From NCBI GenBank assembly GCA_902511005.1, contig CABXDN010000008.1, forward strand, positions 1 to 47,905: a DNA stretch of 47,905 bases, written 5' to 3'. Numbering within the stretch: the first letter of the stretch is position 1; the number at the start of each line of letters is the position of its first letter. Below are positions 1-6,160 of the stretch, piece by piece. The notes under the pieces are model-generated. The model was not told where the DNA came from and did not search any database. It saw only the letters and a program-made list of their open reading frames with translations. This DNA comes from an uncultured Candidatus Poseidoniales archaeon. Its GTDB lineage: Archaea > Thermoplasmatota > Poseidoniia > Poseidoniales > Thalassarchaeaceae. The position numbers were made by a program, and so were the translations under genes.

Positions 1-1
1 A

Positions 2-490
2 GTTGATGATATACCTTTACAGGATGATAGCTCCAATGTTGATGACAGTGGACCTTCAGTTGTTTTAGGCCAAAGCAGTGCAATCTTTGGAGCGATAATA
101 TTGTTCGCTATGGTATTGGTTCTAGTCGGTACGGCTGCAGTAAGATCTCCCAAGTCACGATTAGATTCCATAATAATGAAACAAGATGTTGAAGCAGATG
201 AACTATTGACACTTCTTTCTAGATCAAAAATGGTTCAAATTATTCATACATTGCATTCAGAAGAAAATCCAATACGATTTACAGAATTAAAAAATAGAGT
301 TGATACCTCTTCTACCACACTAACAAGAAGACTGGGCGAATTAGAGGACCATAATCTAGTAGAAAGAACAGATTATGAGACTGTACCTCCGACAGTTGTG
401 TACAAATTGACTGATTCCGGTGCATCTCTCCTTCCTAGTTTAGAGACATTTTTTGAATGGGTTCTCAATGACACAAATGAAACTGAATAA
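2..490 (+). CDS. Membrane-anchored HxlR-type winged-helix regulator, C-terminal part
   Basis: The frame is open from base 2, so the gene begins left of the window; 162 residues are visible. The first ~28 are acidic and Ser-rich and probably belong to an outer domain. They are followed by a hydrophobic segment (about residues 26-48) and then a winged helix-turn-helix. The HTH has the HxlR-family pattern: an RFTELK stretch, the helix pair TTLTRRLGELEDHNLVERTDY, a wing reading VPPTVVYKLTDSG, and a closing FFEWV. HxlR proteins are normally soluble DNA-binding regulators, so the membrane anchor is unusual and implies a sensor that reads the outside or the membrane state. Ligand and targets are unknown. 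The HTH call is firm; the function is inference. Confidence 0.8.
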   Translation, partial: VDDIPLQDDSSNVDDSGPSVVLGQSSAIFGAIILFAMVLVLVGTAAVRSPKSRLDSIIMKQDVEADELLTLLSRSKMVQIIHTLHSEENPIRFTELKNRVDTSSTTLTRRLGELEDHNLVERTDYETVPPTVVYKLTDSGASLLPSLETFFEWVLNDTNETE

Positions 491-589
491 ATGTCATTGT
501 TTCACCCCTGAAAGCAAAGTCAGCAGCTGCTTTACAGTTCTAGTTTTACCTTTACGAATATCTTCCAAATACAGTGTAGATATCTCCTT

Positions 590-614
590 CAGTAAGAGAA
601 AAATCTCCTTACTG
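590..614 (+). other. Stem-loop directly left of the tRNA fragment
   Basis: CAGTAAGAGA pairs with TCTCCTTACTG through one bulged C around an AAAA loop. It lies five bases before the tRNA-derived repeat at 620. It could be a terminator for the upstream gene or an integrase-arm or recombination structure. There is no long T run after it, so the terminator reading is weak. Confidence 0.4.
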
Positions 615-619
615 CAGGT

Positions 620-645
620 CTTCGGTTCAAGTCCGGGAGCGCGGA
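620..645 (+). repeat. tRNA 3'-end fragment, left copy (candidate att site)
   Basis: This 26-base stretch matches 3539-3564 at 25 positions in the same orientation. It folds as the T arm (TTCGG stem, TTCAAGT loop, CCGGG stem) followed by the acceptor 3' strand AGCGCGG and an A discriminator; CCA happens to follow. The matching 5' acceptor strand CCGCGCT is not found upstream, so this is a fragment and not a tRNA gene. Position 72 = G (hence C1) with A73 is characteristic of archaeal tRNA-Tyr. Repeated tRNA 3' ends are the usual scars of site-specific integration. Confidence 0.7.
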
Positions 646-670
646 CCAATTACACAAAAACTAAGATAAA

Positions 671-680
671 GTTTATTTGG
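671..680 (+). promoter_or_regulatory. Candidate TATA box for the 703 gene
   Basis: GTTTATTTGG lies 22-31 bases before the ATG at 703, the spacing expected for an archaeal TATA box driving a leaderless transcript. No Shine-Dalgarno sequence precedes the ATG. The promoter is inside the tRNA-bounded cassette, so the cassette could carry its own transcription start. Confidence 0.35.
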
Positions 681-702
681 GATTATCTCTGGGTTAACTA
701 TT

Positions 703-1809
703 ATGCAGTCCTCTTCGAAAGAAGCCTCGTGGATATCTGAACACCTAAAGGAACTGGCACAGAAGCCAGTACTATCAGAATTAAGCATGGGCGTCCTTCG
801 TGAGAAATACTTCCTTAGGCCGCACTCAGACATATCCAAAACTCAGTTTGATGATTTTAAGCTCTCCAAGCTTTACAAAACAAGTTCTGTACGAATATCT
901 AAACATCTTCAAGGCAACCCTCACATATTAATCAGAGGTGAAAAAAGAGGCAAGACCTATCGGCATAAGGAAAGTAGACCAATCTTTACTGACCAAATGA
1001 TTGCCAAAATAATCCCGGCTATTCTTCTTCCTATTCGTGATGAGATATCTTGGAATCAACTATATTATCTAACTAAGAATTGGGCTCAATTACTGCATGA
1101 AAGCTATGAAACTCATCCTGACTTTTTAGATCTTTTAGAGGACCCAGAAAAAGCGGCAAAATTCTCTACTCCGGTAATTTCCCTGGACATGGAAACCCTA
1201 TTACCAACCCTGATTGATGGCAAAAAAAACATTCAATTAGCCCTAGAAATCGATATTAATGAAACAATGACATACAGAAAAAATTTCCCATCAGAACTTA
1301 AACAATGGGTTTCCGATGCTTATTCCGATGAATGGTGGAAAAAGAGTTCATCCAATATCCAATCAATAATGAAAAAAGAAGGGAAAGTAGGCTCCGGTAG
1401 TAAGCGCGGGACATGGTTGCATACTAAACACAAATCTTCTATTGACAGTATTTTTAGTTACTTTATCGAAGGATCCTCATTAGAAAAGGCGACGAATAAT
1501 TTCAAGGATGCGATTAACCTTATCGATAAGGAATCTCAAAAACTACGTATAATTAAGGAAATTAATACTTACATGGCTAAACTCGATGTTCTTCTATTGG
1601 ATTTGTTTTCTCAACTTGAATCGGAACACCACCAATACTCAAGCGACAGATCTTCAGATTTCAGACATCTCGAGGATATATCTGACCGCTTTAATCTGGC
1701 AAAAAAAAGAATTCGGAGATTTACTCTTGAACTTCGTGCCATGTCTATCCGCGAAATAAAAACTGAGCCTTTTGCTACGGAATTACATATTAACCCCGAA
1801 ACGGATTAA
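703..1809 (+). CDS. Unrecognised cassette protein with winged-helix-like N-terminus
   Basis: I do not recognise this 368-residue protein. Residues about 25-90 look like a winged helix: helical stretches, then a beta wing reading ILIRGEKRGKTYRH. The middle (about 100-260) is mixed and rich in Trp and Lys, with a basic patch around KVGSGSKRGTWLHTKHK. The rest (about 250-350) is long helix with heptad-like spacing. There is no signal peptide or membrane segment, so it is probably cytoplasmic. It starts 57 bases after the left tRNA fragment and reads toward the structured stretch and nuclease-like gene that follow. A nucleic-acid-binding role is inference from the wing and basic patch. The start is supported by a TATA box and not by an RBS. 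Confidence 0.8.
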   Translation: MQSSSKEASWISEHLKELAQKPVLSELSMGVLREKYFLRPHSDISKTQFDDFKLSKLYKTSSVRISKHLQGNPHILIRGEKRGKTYRHKESRPIFTDQMIAKIIPAILLPIRDEISWNQLYYLTKNWAQLLHESYETHPDFLDLLEDPEKAAKFSTPVISLDMETLLPTLIDGKKNIQLALEIDINETMTYRKNFPSELKQWVSDAYSDEWWKKSSSNIQSIMKKEGKVGSGSKRGTWLHTKHKSSIDSIFSYFIEGSSLEKATNNFKDAINLIDKESQKLRIIKEINTYMAKLDVLLLDLFSQLESEHHQYSSDRSSDFRHLEDISDRFNLAKKRIRRFTLELRAMSIREIKTEPFATELHINPETD

Positions 1810-1814
1810 CCGAG

Positions 1815-2020
1815 AGATAATATAAGAAGACGCGGTCCGAGGGCTGCCCATATGAGATATGGGTCACGTCGGCATCACCGGCGTTGAGGCAAGAATCCAG
1901 TTTGTGTGCTGACGATATTGGGTGGACGAAGATCCGCTTGACTAGGCGCCTTACTGGAGGAAAAGAGCTGCTGAACACAGTTCTTCGTCGGCTCCGTCGG
2001 CGGTATGGAAGTCAGGTCTT
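1815..2020 (+). ncRNA. Candidate structured RNA between the two cassette genes
   Basis: By hand count 1831-2030 is 56% G+C, clearly above the flanking genes, and it contains no convincing ORF. Local pairings include CCCATAT/ATATGGG around GAG (1848-1864), CGTCGGCA (1867-1874) with TGCTGACG (1907-1914, one G-U), GTCC (1835-1838) with GGAC (1924-1927), GAAC-ACA-GTTC (1973-1983) inside GAGC/GCTC, and a CCG/CGG pair near the end. In AT-rich archaea such GC-rich islands usually mark functional RNA. It does not show the conserved cores of RNase P RNA or SRP RNA that I would expect. A long structured leader of the 2036 gene is the alternative. Confidence 0.4.
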
Positions 2021-2035
2021 TCGAGGTGAAAACCC

Positions 2036-3457
2036 ATGATAGAAGACAACAATAATAAATCCGCACACGTTGGTGAAAGTGGCGGAGAAAAAGTGCCAAC
2101 AAGTCCCATTAATGGGACTAATAAACTAACAATGAATGAAAGTATGAACATGATCGCTGCAACGGGATGGTACCTAACTGATGGAAACATCAGGGTAGAA
2201 CTACCTGAACAAATTGTTGAGGATATAATGTCCCGCGTTAATTCCGACGCTCAAGTTGGAATGAGCATGGCTGCAGATTTTTTCAGCAAGGCGTGGTCAA
2301 TGGGGCAGAGCTTCGGCTCAATTGCTACATTAGACCAATTCCAACATGTCGTTGATGACGGTACCAAGAAATTGGCTGAAGAACGAGACGAGTTGGCGGA
2401 GCAAGCGAAAATTGTACATGATGAAATGGTTAAAGCATTGACTGAAGCCCATACAAAGGGCAACCAAGATTCTGCTGAATTCCTCGCAAAAGCATTGTCA
2501 CAGCTTGAAGCTGTGATGAAGGCTGCGACAAATCCCAACAACACTGAGAGTTTACCTTTTGTAACAGCTCAGGTGATGCTTGAGAAATTGACAGAGGCAT
2601 TCAACAACTTCGAGTTAATGCGTAAGAAGGATGTTTCTAGTATGAATGATGCGCTCATTAAGAGCCTTCAATCATTCCACGAATCACACAACAGCTTTGT
2701 TGTTGCATTCGAAAAGGCGAATGATGCCAAGGACGAGGCTCTTTGGAAAGCTCTCGGTTTGAAGGATAAGTTGGATGAAGCGGAAGATAAATCGACCGCT
2801 AAAGGCCTAAAATTTGAAGACGCTGTCTCAGAGCATTTAACTGCTATTGCGGGACATTTTAGCGATAAATTTGCCGATGTTGGAACTGAGACCGATGGAA
2901 TTGGTAATTCCAAAGTCGGCGACCATCTTTCTACTGTAATGCATGGTACCAAGGTAGTTGGAAAAATAGTCTTCGAAGATAAGGCCGGTCAAACTTTGAT
3001 CGGTGGTGCTTCGGGAATTGTATCCCAACTTAATAAAGCCATGACAAGTTATGGAGCCGATGCAGGGATTGGAATAGTAAATTCCAAGCGTGCACCGGCA
3101 CGATTGAAAAATGCTGGATATCTTAGAACCAGTTCGAATACACATCTAGTGTGCGTGGACTGGGAAGAGAACGATTTTACGATTTTAGAAATTTTATATC
3201 CAATCGTTCGCGAAATCGTAGCTATCCAGAACGCAAATAATGCTGGGGATGACTCCAGTATTGACAGCAATGCTGTCGTTGATATCTGCGAGGAGGCATT
3301 GTCCGACCTTAAGGAGCTCAACAAGCTTAAGCTAAACCTTCGTAACACTGTTGCGAATGGGGCGCTTAATGCTGCTTCAGCGTTGGAGGTGGCTCAGAAC
3401 AAGTTTCAAGCCACCTTCCAGCGCCTAATAACGCTACATAGAGAGGTCTCTGAGTAG
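2036..3457 (+). CDS. Coiled-coil protein with PD-(D/E)xK nuclease-like domain
   Basis: This is a 473-residue soluble protein. Residues ~1-110 are mixed, ~115-260 are long charged helix (coiled coil), ~258-400 form an alpha/beta domain, and the rest is helical. The alpha/beta domain carries E261 in a GLKFED helix, D296 in KVGD and E314-x-K316 in a VVGKIVFEDK strand. This is the order of the PD-(D/E)xK nuclease fold and resembles the DUF2130-type arrangement in which a long coiled coil precedes GKI.WE.K. Later strands (ADAGIGIVNS, THLVCVDW) fit the fold core. The start has GAGGTGA six bases upstream of the ATG. As the last gene before the right tRNA fragment, it would be the effector of the cassette if this is a defence or conflict system. 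Activity is untested inference. Confidence 0.8.
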   Translation: MIEDNNNKSAHVGESGGEKVPTSPINGTNKLTMNESMNMIAATGWYLTDGNIRVELPEQIVEDIMSRVNSDAQVGMSMAADFFSKAWSMGQSFGSIATLDQFQHVVDDGTKKLAEERDELAEQAKIVHDEMVKALTEAHTKGNQDSAEFLAKALSQLEAVMKAATNPNNTESLPFVTAQVMLEKLTEAFNNFELMRKKDVSSMNDALIKSLQSFHESHNSFVVAFEKANDAKDEALWKALGLKDKLDEAEDKSTAKGLKFEDAVSEHLTAIAGHFSDKFADVGTETDGIGNSKVGDHLSTVMHGTKVVGKIVFEDKAGQTLIGGASGIVSQLNKAMTSYGADAGIGIVNSKRAPARLKNAGYLRTSSNTHLVCVDWEENDFTILEILYPIVREIVAIQNANNAGDDSSIDSNAVVDICEEALSDLKELNKLKLNLRNTVANGALNAASALEVAQNKFQATFQRLITLHREVSE

Positions 3458-3538
3458 TGACTCTAGGCCTTACTTCCATACCACTGACGGGACCGGCCTT
3501 GCCCAAATTTATCTCTAAGAAATTTATCGGGTACCGAA

Positions 3539-3564
3539 CTTCGGTTCAAGTCCGAGAGCGCGGA
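3539..3564 (+). repeat. tRNA 3'-end fragment, right copy (candidate att site)
   Basis: This copy differs from 620-645 at one base (CCGAG instead of CCGGG in the T stem, which improves pairing). It has the same T loop TTCAAGT, acceptor strand AGCGCGG and A73. No 5' tRNA half lies in front of it. The preceding bases make an inverted repeat, ACCGAA-C-TTCGGT at 3533-3545, overlapping the T stem. Together the two copies bound 2.9 kb carrying the two cassette genes. Confidence 0.7.
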
Positions 3565-3984
3565 GTAAAAAATACAAATTAAGAAAATTAAATTTCAAAA
3601 TTGTACGAAAAGATACAAGTATATTTAAGTTAAAAATACAAAAGTAAACAGGCATTCATTAATGAATCATTACGACGTATAACAATGCACGCAGGACATA
3701 TACTAACAATACTAATTGGCTTCTACGCTTCTTTCGCTATTACAGTGATGAGTGTTACGCCATTATTGGGTTGAATAACTAAAACTCAGTAATTTTACAA
3801 TATACAGTATCTAAGTTAGAAAAATTACGTTAATCGATGATTTTCTATTTTTCTAAATTCAATGCTTACAAGCTACGGATATTGTATTAACGAATGACTT
3901 CAATAGCCTCCGCTTTCAGAAATATCAATCGATGGGAGGCGTTCAGAATGCGGTTGCCCGTTGGTTATCTTGGTTGAATGAGTG
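3565..3984. other. AT-rich gap right of the cassette
   Basis: This 420-base stretch is AT-rich and has no long ORF. It contains a TATA-like run (TATATTTAAG, about 3621), a six-codon ORF at 3662, the 29-residue ORF at 3685-3774, and a weak inverted repeat GCCTCC/GGAGGC (3906-3911 with 3935-3940) that could end transcription of the minus-strand gene at 3987. Nothing else is recognised. Confidence 0.5.
3685..3774 (+). CDS. Possible 29-residue hydrophobic peptide
   Basis: An ATG opens 29 codons ending in TGA. The peptide is almost entirely hydrophobic, with one membrane-spanning stretch (ILTILIGFYASFAITVM) and no charged residues beyond His. A TATA-like sequence lies about 60 bases upstream; there is no good RBS. 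It could be a small membrane or toxin-type peptide linked to the island edge, or chance. Coding is unproven. Confidence 0.25.
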   Translation: MHAGHILTILIGFYASFAITVMSVTPLLG

Positions 3985-3986
3985 AA

Positions 3987-4370
3987 TTATGGAATTGCAC
4001 TCAATGCTAAGATCAAAAAAAGCATAACAAGGACGAAAACCAATGCGAAACCGCCAAAGAATCCAACTAAAATACCTGCTCCCATTGCATTTTTTCTTTT
4101 CGCAAACGCGAAAACACTCCAACTAATCACAAGTATAGCACTGATGAAAATCTGGAGTAGCGAATCTAGCATTAGGTTTGTAAAAATTTCAATGTAGATC
4201 AGAAGCACGATAGGCATGAAGCCAAGAGCAAGACCTCCTAGAAATTCCAATACCTTTGAACCACGTGTAACATTTGGTGCAGCGACCGACTCTTTAGTAA
4301 ACGGCGAACTAATTGTCAAATCAACACCTATCTTCAAACTCGTCGAGATGCTTTCTAACCAAGAAGTCAT
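3987..4370 (-). CDS. Small integral membrane protein, unknown
   Basis: 127 residues. A polar N-terminus of ~40 residues precedes three hydrophobic segments (about 42-64, 66-90 and 95-126), separated by a short basic loop FAKRKN. The last two segments are Gly/Phe-rich. No family is recognised and no catalytic motif is visible. It stands alone on the minus strand between the tRNA-bounded cassette and the repeat-flanked operon, with 236 bases of non-coding DNA on its 5' side. A purine-rich GGCGGGG just before the ATG may serve as RBS. It may be cargo of the same accessory region. Confidence 0.65.
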   Translation of the reverse strand: MTSWLESISTSLKIGVDLTISSPFTKESVAAPNVTRGSKVLEFLGGLALGFMPIVLLIYIEIFTNLMLDSLLQIFISAILVISWSVFAFAKRKNAMGAGILVGFFGGFALVFVLVMLFLILALSAIP

Positions 4371-4484
4371 CCCCGCCAGTCTGTATTGAACATTGATAGT
4401 TCAGTTTGGGGATGAGGAAGTGCGTCTTTCACATTCTTCCAAATCAAAGCGGCGAAGGAATCAATAAAATTAAAGTTCAAGTAA

Positions 4485-4584
4485 AGGGTAGGCACTGAAA
4501 GGGCGGACTGTAACCTCATTAATTCAGTAATTACTAACTCTTGGGTCTAAGCAGATACCCATTGATTCGTCTTTTAATCGATTA
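4485..4584 (+). repeat. 100-base direct repeat, left copy
   Basis: Aligned without gaps to 6019-6118 it matches at 74 of 100 positions, with 40 of 49 in the right half (4536-4584). The right half can form a short hairpin, TGGGT (4542-4546) with ACCCA (4557-4561), enclosing AAGCAG; the loop AAGCAG and the following CCCATTGATT are conserved in both copies. It abuts the 3' end of the minus-strand operon. It may be an element end, an attachment site or a duplicated non-coding RNA or terminator. Confidence 0.6.
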
Positions 4585-4606
4585 TGCTAAGCTTCGATTA
4601 TCGAGT

Positions 4607-5056
4607 TTATTCATAATCTTCCAGTATCTTGATAGCTTCTGATTTAACATCATTTCTTATGGCGTGGTGAGAAATATCCTTGATTAATCCTAGTCCGATC
4701 TCCTTACTTTCTAATTTAAGAACTAACCAACCAAGTGCATGTAATTCTACGGGTCTATCGCCATATATATCTGATGAGACATCAACCTTAGCAATTTTAG
4801 AGATTTCTTCCAGTGCCCAATCCCCATCCTTCTCCTTTAAAATTTCAAGGCATCTATCAAAGTATTTCATGCTATGATTTTGTGTATCGACTACAATTTT
4901 TTCATTATTATATAGAGAGCAATACTCTTTTAGATGGTGATGAGTTTTTTTGTAGGAGCCTTTGCCAGAATAAGTAACTATAGCATCACCGTAGAGTATA
5001 TCACCGCTACAAAATGAGCATTTTTGAGACCATCTTGCTGTCGCAATTTTAGGCAT
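4607..5056 (-). CDS. Zinc-finger-containing hypothetical protein
   Basis: 149 residues, no family recognised. The N-terminal 46 residues look like a zinc-binding module: C13-x2-C16 after a basic WSQK, then three His (39-41) and C46. The spacing resembles a small treble-clef/PARP-like finger used for DNA or protein binding. The remainder is predicted helical with a HEAT-like feel (helices around 60-75, 78-92, 105-122 and 128-147). It is the last gene of a three-gene minus-strand operon and starts one base after the stop of the gene before it, so it is translationally coupled. Probably cytoplasmic. Function unknown; DNA binding is a guess from the finger. Confidence 0.75.
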   Translation of the reverse strand: MPKIATARWSQKCSFCSGDILYGDAIVTYSGKGSYKKTHHHLKEYCSLYNNEKIVVDTQNHSMKYFDRCLEILKEKDGDWALEEISKIAKVDVSSDIYGDRPVELHALGWLVLKLESKEIGLGLIKDISHHAIRNDVKSEAIKILEDYE

Positions 5057-5057
5057 A

Positions 5058-5381
5058 TCAAACAGACTCCATTCTATTCTGGTATCTGTACATTTCAGTC
5101 CATACGCCCATTAATGCGTGGTGATAATCTTTCATATGGAAACATTTACTCTTAAAATTAGAGTAATCTACTTCGTCCATTTTCTGTATAATAACAGGGA
5201 TTACTTTTTCCTTCTCTATTGTAATCCTATATCTATAATCAGCATCTTCGAGTATTTCAATCTCCGATTCAGGCCATAATTTTTCTAGAACATCAGGAAC
5301 TCTGGATTTAACTTGAAAGCAATCCATTTCAGTATAGTGTTGAGCGATAGAGAAAAAGCCATCATTAGTAAAAATCCACAT
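5058..5381 (-). CDS. Conserved small hypothetical protein (MWIFTNDGFFS family)
   Basis: 107 residues. I recognise the pattern of a widespread uncharacterised family: an N-terminal WIFTNDGFFSIAQH strand pair, then a central DADYRYRI strand, DYSNFKSK and a C-terminal helix ending VWTEMYRYQ. From memory, related proteins occur in many bacteria. I know of no assigned function. The protein is small and soluble. Its ATG overlaps the TAA of a possible 21-codon ORF (TAATG), which would couple their translation. GGAGG lies nine bases before the ATG. It is the middle gene of the operon. Confidence 0.8.
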   Translation of the reverse strand: MWIFTNDGFFSIAQHYTEMDCFQVKSRVPDVLEKLWPESEIEILEDADYRYRITIEKEKVIPVIIQKMDEVDYSNFKSKCFHMKDYHHALMGVWTEMYRYQNRMESV

Positions 5382-5446
5382 TATAACGCCTCCATGGATG
5401 GTTCTGAACTAATAGTCCTATCTTGTAAATCATCTAGAATACACAT
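5381..5446 (-). CDS. Possible 21-residue coupling ORF
   Basis: In the 80-base gap between the first and second genes of the minus operon an ATG opens 21 codons whose TAA shares its last A with the ATG of the next gene. The GGAGG for that next gene lies inside it. Such a layout could couple or gate translation. No conserved peptide is recognised, and chance is possible. Confidence 0.25.
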   Translation of the reverse strand: MCILDDLQDRTISSEPSMEAL

Positions 5447-5461
5447 TATTCTATTTGCCAA

Positions 5462-5839
5462 TCAAGCCACCTCCATGCCAGGTGTAGGATTTTGCAAAGA
5501 CTCAGTGAGTTTAGGTGATGGGAAACGTTCTATTGTGAATGGATCCAACTGCAACTTAATACCTGCTAACTCGAAAGAATGAAACATACCAGCCAAGAGC
5601 GTATAGCAATCTGGATGATTACCTACAGAAAGGCATCTTACTGTATCTTTAGCGACTAGTTGTAGGCTAATACCCAACGTTTCATGATATACTTTACCCA
5701 ATTCTACCTTAGTATAACTGATCGCCCAATCTATGTTAGACTGAGCCAACTCTAACCAGTCACCGGTTAGTTCAGGTAGCCTGTCAGCTACTGCTGTTTG
5801 TTCTTCTTTCTCTCTAATTTTTTTCACTTCATTTTCCAT
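5462..5839 (-). CDS. Hypothetical protein, first gene of the repeat-flanked operon
   Basis: 125 residues, not recognised. The N-terminus is highly charged helix (EVKKIREKEEQ), the middle is helical with Trp and Tyr (WLELAQSNIDWAISYTKV), and the C-terminal third is mixed with a CLSVGNHPDCYTLL stretch carrying two Cys. There is no membrane segment. A GGAGTGGTGA ribosome binding site precedes the ATG, and an upstream palindrome and TATA box make this the lead gene. With the 107- and 149-residue proteins behind it, it forms an operon of small soluble proteins of unknown purpose lying between direct repeats. Confidence 0.7.
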   Translation of the reverse strand: MENEVKKIREKEEQTAVADRLPELTGDWLELAQSNIDWAISYTKVELGKVYHETLGISLQLVAKDTVRCLSVGNHPDCYTLLAGMFHSFELAGIKLQLDPFTIERFPSPKLTESLQNPTPGMEVA

Positions 5840-5852
5840 TTTTCACCACTCC

Positions 5853-5875
5853 AAGGTTAGGCTCCGCCTAACCTT
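5853..5875 (-). promoter_or_regulatory. Perfect 10-bp palindrome at the operon promoter
   Basis: AAGGTTAGGC and its exact complement GCCTAACCTT are separated by TCC, 13 bases upstream of the ATG at 5839. On the minus strand a TATA-like TTTAAGTA (5892-5899) would place the transcription start near 5868, inside the palindrome. That suits either a repressor operator or a hairpin at the 5' end of the mRNA just ahead of the RBS. Confidence 0.55.
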
Positions 5876-6018
5876 ATATTGTTGTCCATAGTACTTAAAC
5901 ATAACTCATCGTTGATCTCTTATGTTGATAATTATGACAATATAATGAACCGCACTCACTTTGTAAGACTGGTTCAAATGGTTACCCATTCAATCCCATC
6001 CAACCACCTCTGATTGAG

Positions 6019-6118
6019 AGGGTAGCCTCTGAAAAGGCGGATAGATAGCCGATGAGTTCAGTCTCAACAAACTAATGGGCTCAAGCAGAAACCCATTGAT
6101 TTGTCTGTTAATCGCTTA
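6019..6118 (+). repeat. 100-base direct repeat, right copy
   Basis: This is the partner of 4485-4584, in the same orientation. Its hairpin is ATGGG (6075-6079) with CCCAT (6092-6096). The stem is kept while loop-side bases change, which is mild support for a selected RNA or DNA structure. It ends 42 bases before the small membrane protein at 6161. The 320-base gap 5840-6160 holds this repeat and the palindrome; the rest shows nothing I can name. Confidence 0.6.
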
Positions 6119-6160
6119 ATCCGTACTTAGATTCATAATACCCTACTTTAGCGTCAGTCT

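Noticed and set aside
611-648. Complete tRNA gene at the left repeat
   Set aside because: No CCGCGCT 5' strand, D arm or anticodon arm lies in front; only the T arm and acceptor 3' strand are present.
453-740. 95-residue plus-strand ORF across the left tRNA fragment
   Set aside because: It overlaps the end of the HxlR gene, the hairpin, the tRNA-derived repeat and the start of the 703 gene, and its translation looks random.
1815-2020. RNase P RNA or SRP RNA
   Set aside because: A GGAGGAAAAG string recalls RNase P region I, but the other conserved blocks of either RNA are not seen.
1790-2190. Three minus-strand ORFs over the structured intergene
   Set aside because: They overlap each other in different frames, have no RBS and arise because a GC-rich stretch has few stops.
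3900-3960. Third, inverted copy of the 100-base repeat
   Set aside because: Only a CTGAAAGCGGA-like core matches on the opposite strand; the rest does not align.
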